From the NCBI GenBank assembly GCA_913031405.1, contig CAJWCX010000107.1:1-5333 (forward strand): a DNA stretch of 5,333 bases. Reading direction: 5' to 3'. The DNA is from an uncultured Flavobacteriales bacterium. GTDB taxonomy: Bacteria > Bacteroidota > Bacteroidia > Flavobacteriales_D > Crocinitomicaceae. Under the pieces are notes generated by a model. That model saw nothing but the letters and a program-made list of their open reading frames with translations. It made no database searches and had not been told where the DNA came from. Numbering within the stretch: the first letter of the stretch is position 1; each line of letters starts with the position of its first letter. Of the stretch, positions 1 to 5,333 are shown in pieces. The translations under genes and the position numbers were made by a program.

Positions 1-451
1 TCATATGAAACCAATGGGTCTTTTTGAATATACTTCTTCCCTGATATTCATAGACATGGTATGTCGTTTTGAATTCATCGATTAACTTTAGCCCTTCAAC
101 AATACCACATTCTTCTTTAACCTCCCTCAAAGCTGCATCTTTAATCAGCTCTCCTTGATCTATCTTACCCTTTGGTAAATCCCAAAAACCAAGTCTATGA
201 ATGAATAATATTGAGTCATCAGAGGTGACAATTCCACCAGCTGCACTGATCACTTCAAAATCGATGAAAATCCTTCTTAAATCATTTAAAGGCTCATTAG
301 ATTCGATAATGATTTCGCCATGAGAGGTCATTTCCTCAAAAGATTGAAAATTTGTGATATTAGCCGGCTTTAAATCCAGAAACATCTTTTTTGAAGATTC
401 AATAATATGAATCAGAGATTTTTCACTAAAAACTTTATACTTTTGCCCCAT
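1..451 (-). CDS. Nudix hydrolase (C-terminus cut by window edge)
   Basis: The minus-strand frame opens with ATG at 451-449 (MGQKYKVFSE...) and stays open for 150 codons to the left edge, so the C-terminus is missing. Residues 95-117 (bases 169-101) are a perfect Nudix box, GX5EX7REVXEEXGI: G95, E101, R109-E110, E113-E114, G116, I117. These glutamates bind the metal that supports cleavage of a nucleoside diphosphate linked to another group. The box follows a typical strand containing FWDLPKG (89-95). About 65 residues precede the Nudix fold and carry no motif I know; similar N-terminal extensions occur in Bacteroidota Nudix proteins beside pyrE (from memory). The substrate cannot be told from the box; NTP clean-up or nucleotide-sugar hydrolysis are both possible. 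The gene is divergent from pyrE and the two start codons overlap by two bases. The fold call is very secure; the substrate is unknown. Confidence 0.93.
   Translation of the reverse strand, partial: MGQKYKVFSEKSLIHIIESSKKMFLDLKPANITNFQSFEEMTSHGEIIIESNEPLNDLRRIFIDFEVISAAGGIVTSDDSILFIHRLGFWDLPKGKIDQGELIKDAALREVKEECGIVEGLKLIDEFKTTYHVYEYQGRSIFKKTHWFHM
438..445 (+). promoter_or_regulatory. Candidate -7 box for pyrE
   Basis: TACTTTTG is an exact match to the Bacteroidota sigma-ABfr -7 word TAnnTTTG and ends 4 bases before the pyrE ATG. If used, the transcript would begin at or next to the start codon (leaderless or nearly so). I see no TTTG-like -33 element at the expected 19-21 base spacing, and the site lies inside the Nudix coding sequence, so this is only a candidate. 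Confidence 0.35.
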
Positions 452-1094
452 GATTAATGACAAAGATAGGGCCTTGAAAATTGCCGAACTACTTTTAAAG
501 GTGAAAGCAGTTAAATTGCAACCTGATAACCCTTTTACCTGGGCATCCGGAATTCAATCTCCGATTTATTGTGACAACCGAATCACACTTTCACATCCGC
601 AAATCAGAACACATATAAGACAAGTGATGTCAGAGGCCGTCATCGAAAATTTTGGAAAACCAGATGTTGTTGTTGGGGTTGCAACTGGAGCTATTGCTCT
701 AGGTGTTTTGGTGGCTCAAGAACTTGGATTACCTTTCATTTATGTGCGAAGTTCGGCCAAAGGACATGGAAGACAAAACCTCATAGAGGGTGCTTTTGAA
801 AAAGGACAAGAAGCTGTTGTGATTGAAGATCTTATATCTACAGGTGGCAGCAGCCTTAGAGCTGTTGAGGCCTTGCAGGAAGCGGGAATTAGTATAAAGG
901 GCTTAGCTGCTATATTTACATACGGTTTTGAGTCTGCCGAGAACAATTTTAACAAAGCTGAATGTGCTTATGTCACACTCACCGATTATCAGTTATTATT
1001 GGAAAAAGCATTATCTTCAAACTATATTGAAAAAAATCAATTGAGTCTCCTTAGAGAATGGAGGCAGGACCCTAAAAACTGGCTAAAACCATGA
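450..1094 (+). CDS. pyrE: Orotate phosphoribosyltransferase
   Basis: This 214-residue cytoplasmic enzyme joins orotate to PRPP to give orotidine 5'-phosphate and pyrophosphate, the fifth step of UMP synthesis. The length is normal for the family. Visible signatures are the N-terminal substrate segment NPFTWASGIQSPIYCDNR (27-44), VVVGVATGAIALG (73-85), the mobile catalytic loop with K104 and H106 (SSAKGHG, 102-108), and the PRPP-binding motif VVIEDLISTGGSS (123-135) with its E-D pair at 126-127. The ATG at 450 is chosen because MINDKD... leads directly into the conserved helix and no better start exists. Its stop overlaps the next gene's ATG (ATGA), suggesting co-transcription and translational coupling. 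There is no Shine-Dalgarno sequence; a possible -7 box lies only 4 bases before the start. Everything looks intact. Confidence 0.97.
   Translation: MINDKDRALKIAELLLKVKAVKLQPDNPFTWASGIQSPIYCDNRITLSHPQIRTHIRQVMSEAVIENFGKPDVVVGVATGAIALGVLVAQELGLPFIYVRSSAKGHGRQNLIEGAFEKGQEAVVIEDLISTGGSSLRAVEALQEAGISIKGLAAIFTYGFESAENNFNKAECAYVTLTDYQLLLEKALSSNYIEKNQLSLLREWRQDPKNWLKP
461..468 (-). promoter_or_regulatory. Candidate -7 box for the Nudix gene
   Basis: Read on the minus strand, this is TATCTTTG, an exact TAnnTTTG word that ends 9 bases before the Nudix ATG. It lies inside the first codons of pyrE. There is no convincing -33 element (only a weak TTCG at 488-485, 16 bases away). The Nudix gene must be transcribed from inside pyrE if its start is as called, which supports the site, but this remains a candidate. 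Confidence 0.35.
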
Positions 1095-1489
1095 TATTAA
1101 CTGGAGAAAAAGTAAACGTTAAAACGAGTATAAAGGATATTGAATCTTTTCTGACCGATTCAAAAAATATTGAGCATCTTTTGCCAAAAGATAAGATTTC
1201 GAGCTTTCAAGCAGATGAATCATCCTGTTCATTCAAGGTTCAAGGTGGAATTACCATATCACTTGTTCAAGATGGAGTTGATGGTGAAAAAATATTTTTA
1301 CGTTCTGGAGAGAAATCGCCATTCCCATTTAAGTTAACAATATATTTGAAGCACATCGAAGACGAAATTACCGAGGGTTATATTGAGTTTGATGGTGAAG
1401 TAAATGCATTTCTAAAAATGATGGTGGAAAAACCTTTAATGAATCTTTTCAATTACATGTCGCACAAACTAAGTACTCATTTCTCATAA
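1091..1489 (+). CDS. SRPBCC-like small protein, function unknown
   Basis: This is a 132-residue soluble protein with no signal peptide or membrane segment. The pattern fits the START/SRPBCC (Bet v 1-like) fold: an opening strand (EKVNVKTS), a short helical segment IKDIESFLTDSKNIEHLLP (14-32), a run of alternating strands through about residue 105 (SCSFKVQGGITISLV, EKIFLRSG, FKLTIYLKHI, EGYIEFDGEV) and a closing long helix (about 106-130, FLKMMVEKPLMNLFNYMSHKL) that would cap the ligand pocket. The fold is inferred from this layout; no catalytic motif is visible. The gene starts inside the pyrE stop codon (4-base overlap), so it is almost certainly made with PyrE. From memory, this pair recurs in Bacteroidota, but no role is established. 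Its stop overlaps the convergent biotin ligase gene by 6 bases. It is confidently a real gene; the family call is good and the function is open. Confidence 0.85.
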   Translation: MILTGEKVNVKTSIKDIESFLTDSKNIEHLLPKDKISSFQADESSCSFKVQGGITISLVQDGVDGEKIFLRSGEKSPFPFKLTIYLKHIEDEITEGYIEFDGEVNAFLKMMVEKPLMNLFNYMSHKLSTHFS

Positions 1490-2227
1490 AAACTGAATTT
1501 GCTTATTTTGATAGGCCGTTTGTTTCCCCTGGGACTTAATCAGCAGTTGCCCCGAATCGTCTACACCAACAATTTCCCCCTCAAATTTACCTGATTTAAC
1601 CTTAAAAAACCGTTGCTTATTCAAGCCAAATAAGCATTCTAAATATTTATTCTTCAAATCATTCTTATGTTTAATGCTGAGAAGATATTCGTTTTTTCGA
1701 AAGCTAAAAACAAAATCATTAAGTAATTCTTCTAGAGGATATGTAATACCTGTTTGAATCTTCATACTTGTAGCCTTCGAAAGCTCAAAGGAGTTTTGAT
1801 TCACATTTAACCCAACACCAACAATAGCCTGCTTAAGCTCAGAACCATGGTATTTATTCTCAATTAGAATTCCGGCTATCTTTTTCTCACCAATCATGAT
1901 GTCATTAGGCCATTTTATAAAAGCACTGATGTCATAAACTCTCAAAAAATCAACTAAACTTATGGACACGATCCAATTGATATAAATCGGTTTTATTTTA
2001 GAAAGCTGTTCCGAACACAAAATAATAGAAAAAAGCAGATTCATTTTTGGTTCAGACTGCCAAATTGATCCTTTCTGCCCCCTGCCATTTGACTGATTCT
2101 CTGCCATTATTACCGAACCGTGTCCACCAAGACCTTCATTCATCAGTTTGGCAGCAAAGTTGTTGGTTGAGTCAACGTCTGACAAGATGATTTTATGAGA
2201 ACCTAATAATGAGCTAGAATGTGACAT
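1484..2227 (-). CDS. birA: Biotin--[acetyl-CoA-carboxylase] ligase, no HTH domain
   Basis: This 247-residue enzyme makes biotinyl-5'-AMP and transfers biotin to the lysine of biotin carboxyl carrier proteins, chiefly acetyl-CoA carboxylase. Motifs, numbered from the ATG at 2227, are DSTN (19-22, biotin pocket), the nucleotide loop GRGQKG (48-53, counterpart of GRGRRG), KWPNDI (105-110), KKIAGILIE (115-123, with the active-site lysine region) and GVGLNVN (137-143). A small C-terminal beta domain covers about 205-247. It begins directly with the catalytic domain, so it is a monofunctional group I ligase and not a biotin-operon repressor. A longer form from a TTG at 2242 is possible, but that TTG is the end of a perfect -7 promoter box, so the ATG is preferred. 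The gene is convergent with the SRPBCC gene (tails overlap by 6 bases) and divergent from rsfS. Confidence 0.94.
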   Translation of the reverse strand: MSHSSSLLGSHKIILSDVDSTNNFAAKLMNEGLGGHGSVIMAENQSNGRGQKGSIWQSEPKMNLLFSIILCSEQLSKIKPIYINWIVSISLVDFLRVYDISAFIKWPNDIMIGEKKIAGILIENKYHGSELKQAIVGVGLNVNQNSFELSKATSMKIQTGITYPLEELLNDFVFSFRKNEYLLSIKHKNDLKNKYLECLFGLNKQRFFKVKSGKFEGEIVGVDDSGQLLIKSQGKQTAYQNKQIQFL

Positions 2228-2236
2228 ATAATTTCG

Positions 2237-2267
2237 TTTCAAAATTAAAATTAATCAGTTAGCTTTG
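2237..2267 (+). promoter_or_regulatory. Candidate promoter for the rsfS-ftsH-cdsA unit
   Basis: The -7 box TAGCTTTG (2260-2267) exactly matches TAnnTTTG. A near -33 element, TTTC (2237-2240, three of four bases of TTTG), sits 19 bases upstream, within the spacing known for Bacteroidota promoters. Transcription would start near 2272, about 10 bases before the rsfS ATG. This is the best promoter in the window because both elements and the spacing fit. Its -33 element abuts the birA -7 box, so the two polymerases would compete. Confidence 0.5.
2240..2247 (-). promoter_or_regulatory. Candidate -7 box for birA
   Basis: Read on the minus strand, this is TAATTTTG, an exact TAnnTTTG word ending 12 bases before the preferred birA ATG (2227). 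It would give a leader of under 10 bases. No clear -33 element is visible. Its last three bases are the TTG that would otherwise be read as an upstream start, which helps decide the birA start. Confidence 0.4.
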
Positions 2268-2281
2268 CATTATCGTAATAT

Positions 2282-2653
2282 ATGATAGAAAAAAATATAA
2301 ATTCTGATTCCTCAAAGCTTTGCAAAGCCATAGTTGAAGGGATGAAAGACAACAAGGCGAATGATATCGTAGTATTGGATCTCAGGAAACTTGAAAGTGC
2401 CGTTTGTGATTATTTTGTGTTGTGCTCAGGAGACTCTACAACCCATGTGGATGGTATTTCAAATGCCACCACAGAGTTTGTTCGTAAATCGATCGATGAA
2501 AAACCTTGGAAAGTAGAAGGCAAAACAAATAGTGATTGGATTTTGTTGGATTATATAAATGTTGTTGGTCACGTGTTTTACAAGGAGACCAGAGCATTTT
2601 ACGATATTGAAGAACTTTGGTCGGATGCTGTTAGAACGAATATCCTTCCATAA
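2282..2653 (+). CDS. rsfS: Ribosome silencing factor RsfS (Iojap/DUF143 family)
   Basis: This is a 123-residue cytoplasmic protein. In the family, RsfS binds ribosomal protein uL14 on the large subunit and blocks subunit joining, lowering translation in stationary phase or starvation. The sequence shows the whole family core: the N-terminal helix with AIVEGMKDNKANDIVVLDL (16-34), the CDYFVLCSGDSTTHVDGIS region (42-60), PWKVEG (75-80), and the diagnostic C-terminal signature DWILLDYINVVGHVF (85-99) followed by ETRAFYDIEELW (102-113). The length is normal. It is the first gene of the plus-strand unit leading into ftsH, 10 bases downstream. It is preceded by an exact Bacteroidota-type -7 box but no Shine-Dalgarno sequence. 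The ATG at 2282 is the only start that fits between that box and the core. Confidence 0.96.
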   Translation: MIEKNINSDSSKLCKAIVEGMKDNKANDIVVLDLRKLESAVCDYFVLCSGDSTTHVDGISNATTEFVRKSIDEKPWKVEGKTNSDWILLDYINVVGHVFYKETRAFYDIEELWSDAVRTNILP

Positions 2654-2663
2654 AAACTAAATA

Positions 2664-4742
2664 ATGGCAAAGAAAAAGAACAACTTCTCAATATATTGGA
2701 TTTATGCCCTAATAGGCGTTAGTATCATTGCTTTTCAATTGTATTCGGGACAAACGGAAACTACAAAAGTAGATCAGGACCAATTATTGACAATTGCAGA
2801 TAGTACATACTCCGCTGTAGATCAAGTGACCATTATAAACCGTGCGAGCCCTGATGCAAGTGCTGAATTTCGACTTACTAAAGACGGCGTCAAAAAAATA
2901 CTTGATTCGAAAGATGAAGAATTATCTGAAATAAAAGAATTACTCAAAAATTCGGAAGAGAAAGATAAAACCAAAGTTTTATTTGTGATTGAAAATCTGG
3001 ATCCAAGAATTCTTGCAGAAGATTTGAAAAAGCAAGGTATTCAACCTAAATATGATAAACGAACAGACTATTTTGGAACCATACTCGGATATCTACTTCC
3101 TTTTGTCATTATTATTGCCATTTGGATTTTTGTAATGCGAAGAATGTCAGGAGGAGCCGGAGGAGCTGGAGGTCAAATTTTTAACATTGGTAAAAGCAAA
3201 GCGAAAGTATATGAAAATGGTAAAACAACAAACGTTAATTTTTCTGATGTAGCAGGACTAGAGGGAGCCAAAGAGGAAATTGTTGAAATTGTGGAATTTC
3301 TAAAAAATCCATCAAAATACACGGAACTTGGTGCAAAAATACCGAAAGGAGCATTACTCGTAGGACCCCCAGGAACGGGAAAAACATTATTGGCAAAGGC
3401 TGTTGCAGGGGAAGCTAAAGTTCCTTTTTTCTCTCTTTCAGGTTCTGACTTCGTAGAAATGTTTGTTGGTGTTGGTGCTTCACGTGTGCGAGATCTATTC
3501 AAACAGGCAAAAGAAAAATCCCCAGCTATTATTTTTATTGATGAAATCGATGCTATTGGTAGAGCCCGAGGAAAAAACAATGGTTTCAATTCAAATGATG
3601 AAAGAGAAAATACACTCAACCAACTTTTGACCGAAATGGATGGATTTGGAACCAATTCGGGAGTCATTATCCTTGCTGCAACAAACAGAGCAGACGTCTT
3701 AGATGGTGCCCTAATGAGAGCTGGAAGATTTGACAGGCAAATATACGTGGACATGCCTGACCTCAATGAACGAAAAGAGATATTTGATGTGCATTTAAAG
3801 CCTCTCAAGCTCGAAAAAGATCTGGATATAGACTTCTTAGCCAAACAAACTCCAGGATTTTCAGGAGCTGATATTGCCAACCTATGTAATGAGGCGGCTC
3901 TTATTGCTGCAAGAAACAACAAGAAAAAGGTAGAGAAACAAGATTTCTTGGATGCAGTAGACCGAATTATAGGTGGACTCGAAAAAAAGAATAAAATCAT
4001 AACACCAAATGAGAAAAAAGCCATTGCCTTTCATGAAGCTGGCCATGCCACAATCTCATGGTTACTAGAACATGCGCACCCCCTCGTAAAAGTGACAATT
4101 GTTCCCCGTGGACAATCTTTAGGTGCTGCTTGGTATCTTCCAGATGAAAGAAGCATTACCACTACGGAACAAATCCTTGACGAAATGTGCTCTGCACTTG
4201 GAGGGAGAGCCGCCGAGCAACTGATCTTTGGAAAAATAAGTACTGGAGCGCTCAGCGATCTTGAAAAAGTAACCAAACAAGCTTATGCAATGGTTTCCAT
4301 TTATGGACTGAATGAAAAAATTGGAAACATTTCTTACTTTGACTCCAGAGGACAAGACATGTTTAATAAACCCTACTCGGACGATCGGGCACGTGTTATT
4401 GATGAAGAGGTGAGTAAGATGATTGAAGAACAATATGCGAGAGCACTGAACTTACTCAAAGAAAATAAAGAGAAATTAACTCAACTTGCGAACAAGTTAC
4501 TGTCCAAAGAGGTAATTTTTAAAGAAGATTTAGAGCTTATTTTCGGAAAACGAATTTGGGATGAAGCGATCAATGAAGATTCTAATTCAAAAGAATCACA
4601 TGAAGAAGTTGAGATATATGAAAGTTCTGAAGCTGATGTAAAAGAAACCCAAAAGGAAGAGTCCGGTGAAGGTGATTTACGCACACCACCCGAATTGAAA
4701 TCTAAAGATTCTGACAACCCAAAAGAACCTAAAGATGAGTAA
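2664..4742 (+). CDS. ftsH: ATP-dependent zinc metalloprotease FtsH
   Basis: This 692-residue inner-membrane AAA+ protease forms hexamers that extract and degrade misfolded membrane proteins and some regulators. The order is as expected: a short cytoplasmic N-terminus, TM1 (about 10-28), a periplasmic domain (about 29-138), TM2 (about 139-158), a glycine-rich linker (162-170), the AAA+ ATPase and the peptidase. ATPase motifs are Walker A GPPGTGKT (234-241), pore loop MFVGVGAS (266-273), Walker B IIFIDEID (289-296), and a second region of homology around ATNRADVLDGALMRAGRFDR (339-358) with the arginine fingers. The zinc site is HEAGH (457-461), with the third ligand expected at D532 (SDLE). The last 57 residues or so (636-692) are acidic, low in complexity and probably disordered, which is usual in Bacteroidota FtsH. 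All catalytic residues are present. The stop lies inside the next gene (8-base overlap). Confidence 0.98.
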   Translation: MAKKKNNFSIYWIYALIGVSIIAFQLYSGQTETTKVDQDQLLTIADSTYSAVDQVTIINRASPDASAEFRLTKDGVKKILDSKDEELSEIKELLKNSEEKDKTKVLFVIENLDPRILAEDLKKQGIQPKYDKRTDYFGTILGYLLPFVIIIAIWIFVMRRMSGGAGGAGGQIFNIGKSKAKVYENGKTTNVNFSDVAGLEGAKEEIVEIVEFLKNPSKYTELGAKIPKGALLVGPPGTGKTLLAKAVAGEAKVPFFSLSGSDFVEMFVGVGASRVRDLFKQAKEKSPAIIFIDEIDAIGRARGKNNGFNSNDERENTLNQLLTEMDGFGTNSGVIILAATNRADVLDGALMRAGRFDRQIYVDMPDLNERKEIFDVHLKPLKLEKDLDIDFLAKQTPGFSGADIANLCNEAALIAARNNKKKVEKQDFLDAVDRIIGGLEKKNKIITPNEKKAIAFHEAGHATISWLLEHAHPLVKVTIVPRGQSLGAAWYLPDERSITTTEQILDEMCSALGGRAAEQLIFGKISTGALSDLEKVTKQAYAMVSIYGLNEKIGNISYFDSRGQDMFNKPYSDDRARVIDEEVSKMIEEQYARALNLLKENKEKLTQLANKLLSKEVIFKEDLELIFGKRIWDEAINEDSNSKESHEEVEIYESSEADVKETQKEESGEGDLRTPPELKSKDSDNPKEPKDE

Positions 4743-4947
4743 AGTTTGTGTTGTATCTACCTCAGACCGTATCTATTTTCAACTTTGCCAATCCATTTTT
4801 TCAATGAATGGAATTGCATTTCAAATCAACAGCACTATGGATTCTATGTATAATGCATTTGGGACATTCGAAATATATGTATCTAAAGAAGATGAAGAAC
4901 GTGCCATGGACCTTTTAGAGAAAAATGAAGACACTGCTGACTCGTAG
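4735..4947 (+). CDS. DUF2007-like small protein
   Basis: This is a 70-residue cytoplasmic protein. Its pattern fits the DUF2007 group ('putative signal transducing protein'): an opening strand (KVCVVSTS, 3-10), a helix (about 13-25, YFQLCQSIFSMNG), GIAFQINS (26-33), a strand FEIYVSKEDEERAMDLLEK (45-63) in which hydrophobic IYV is followed by acidic residues and a final helix containing the A-x-x-L-L pattern. Members are often found beside membrane or envelope genes, but no biochemical role is established. Its start overlaps the end of ftsH by 8 bases and its end overlaps the start of cdsA by 23 bases, so its translation is probably coupled to both. The double overlap and the intact fold argue that it is real and not a chance frame. 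The family assignment is from pattern memory and is moderately sure. Confidence 0.8.
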   Translation: MSKVCVVSTSDRIYFQLCQSIFSMNGIAFQINSTMDSMYNAFGTFEIYVSKEDEERAMDLLEKNEDTADS

Positions 4948-5333
4948 CATTAGCGGACTGATTTTCGTCGCAATCGTTATCGGGTCTATTCTTTGGAGTG
5001 AAAAAGCTGTTCTCATTATTTTTGCTGCAATTTCAGGAATAGGACTATACGAATTTCATCGTCTATTCCAATCTCAAAAGACATTCAACCTTTCCTCATT
5101 GATTGCGGCAATGATGGGAATCATCTGTTTTATTTCTTTTATTTACCCCATATATTTCTTACATCAAAGTGTTCAGCATGGCCTTGTTGATTCCGGTGCA
5201 TTGATTCTAATTCTTCTTGTTTTATACGCACTCTACCAACTTTGGATCGATCGCTCTTCAATTGTTGCCGGTCTATGGCTTCTTTTGTTTGGATTGTGTT
5301 ATGTGGTTGTCCCTCTTTATGTGGGAGCATTAA
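4925..5333 (+). CDS. cdsA: Phosphatidate cytidylyltransferase, N-terminal part (cut by window edge)
   Basis: An open frame from the ATG at 4925 (MKTLLTRSIS...) runs 136 codons to the right edge with no stop. CdsA is an integral membrane enzyme that turns phosphatidic acid and CTP into CDP-diacylglycerol, the precursor of phosphatidylethanolamine and other phospholipids. The visible part has the typical start LLTRSISGLIFVAIVIGSI (4-22), the conserved glycine and YEF motif after the second helix (42-44), and about five hydrophobic segments (roughly 8-23, 27-45, 56-79, 90-107, 113-132). The family signature with its lysine and aspartate lies in the missing C-terminal half, so the call rests on the N-terminus, topology and position behind ftsH. 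It begins inside the DUF2007-like gene (23-base overlap), which suggests translational coupling. A polyadenine-rich GAGAAAAATG context precedes the start. Confidence 0.88.
   Translation, partial: MKTLLTRSISGLIFVAIVIGSILWSEKAVLIIFAAISGIGLYEFHRLFQSQKTFNLSSLIAAMMGIICFISFIYPIYFLHQSVQHGLVDSGALILILLVLYALYQLWIDRSSIVAGLWLLLFGLCYVVVPLYVGAL

Noticed and set aside
396..412. Small inverted repeat ATTCA/TGAAT with a short AT spacer
   Set aside because: It is only five paired bases inside the Nudix coding sequence, too weak for a terminator or a regulator site and likely by chance.
740..955. A 71-codon minus-strand frame inside pyrE
   Set aside because: It is opposite the PRPP-binding region of an intact PyrE, has no recognisable domain and no promoter-like word next to its start.
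3173..4024. A 283-codon open frame on the minus strand inside ftsH, and shorter antisense frames at 4031-4276, 4119-4433 and 4481-4717
   Set aside because: They lie fully opposite the highly conserved ATPase, peptidase and tail regions of FtsH. Their translations are serine-, proline- and leucine-rich without motifs, as expected for shadows of a real gene.
4572..4739. Acidic, low-complexity C-terminal part of FtsH as a possible frameshift or fusion
   Set aside because: The frame stays open with codon use like the rest of the gene, and long acidic tails are usual in Bacteroidota FtsH.
5017..5024. TATTTTTG, another exact TAnnTTTG word on the plus strand
   Set aside because: It is well inside cdsA with no gene start downstream in view. 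It shows that the word arises by chance in AT-rich coding DNA, so the four candidate boxes near starts were scored only moderately.
5139..5330. A 63-codon minus-strand frame near the right edge
   Set aside because: It lies opposite the cdsA membrane helices; its polar, low-information translation is a complement artefact of hydrophobic codons.
1..5333. Possible novel defence, mobile or biosynthetic system
   Set aside because: All genes but two small ones belong to well-known housekeeping families in a familiar order. There are no transposase, integrase, toxin, nuclease, repeat-array or RNA-structure signs.

Overview
This window reads as a compact housekeeping segment of a Bacteroidota chromosome, most likely from the flavobacterial or cytophagal side. 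Four things point there. The DNA is AT-rich and almost wholly coding, and no gene has a clear Shine-Dalgarno sequence. The gene order (Nudix hydrolase, pyrE, SRPBCC-type protein, biotin ligase, rsfS, ftsH, small DUF2007-like protein, cdsA) matches what I remember from that phylum. The only promoter-like words fit the Bacteroidota -7 box (TAnnTTTG). FtsH has the phylum-typical short glycine-rich linker and long acidic C-terminal tail. The species cannot be named from this stretch.

Layout. (1) Bases 1-451, minus strand: a Nudix hydrolase that runs off the left edge. (2) 450-1094 and 1091-1489, plus strand: pyrE (orotate phosphoribosyltransferase) and an SRPBCC-like small protein, joined by a 4-base ATGA overlap. 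The pyrE and Nudix start codons overlap head-to-head in a single CATG. (3) 1484-2227, minus strand: a biotin--protein ligase without a DNA-binding domain. It converges on the SRPBCC gene and overlaps its end by 6 bases. (4) From 2282, plus strand: a dense unit of rsfS (ribosome silencing factor), ftsH (membrane AAA+ metalloprotease), a 70-residue DUF2007-like protein and the start of cdsA (CDP-diglyceride synthase), which runs off the right edge. The gaps or overlaps in this unit are a 10-base gap, an 8-base overlap and a 23-base overlap, so it looks like one operon. The longest gene-free stretch is the 54 bases at 2228-2281, which holds a divergent promoter pair. No terminators, RNA genes, mobile elements, repeats or CRISPR arrays are visible.

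Functionally the window mixes pyrimidine synthesis (PyrE), protein biotinylation needed for acetyl-CoA carboxylase and so for fatty acid synthesis (BirA), ribosome shutdown in starvation (RsfS), membrane protein quality control (FtsH) and phospholipid precursor synthesis (CdsA). I see no sign of a new defence, mobile or secondary-metabolite system. The points worth a second look are the extreme compaction of starts and promoters, a mis-callable biotin ligase start, and two small poorly characterised proteins tied by overlap to well-known partners.
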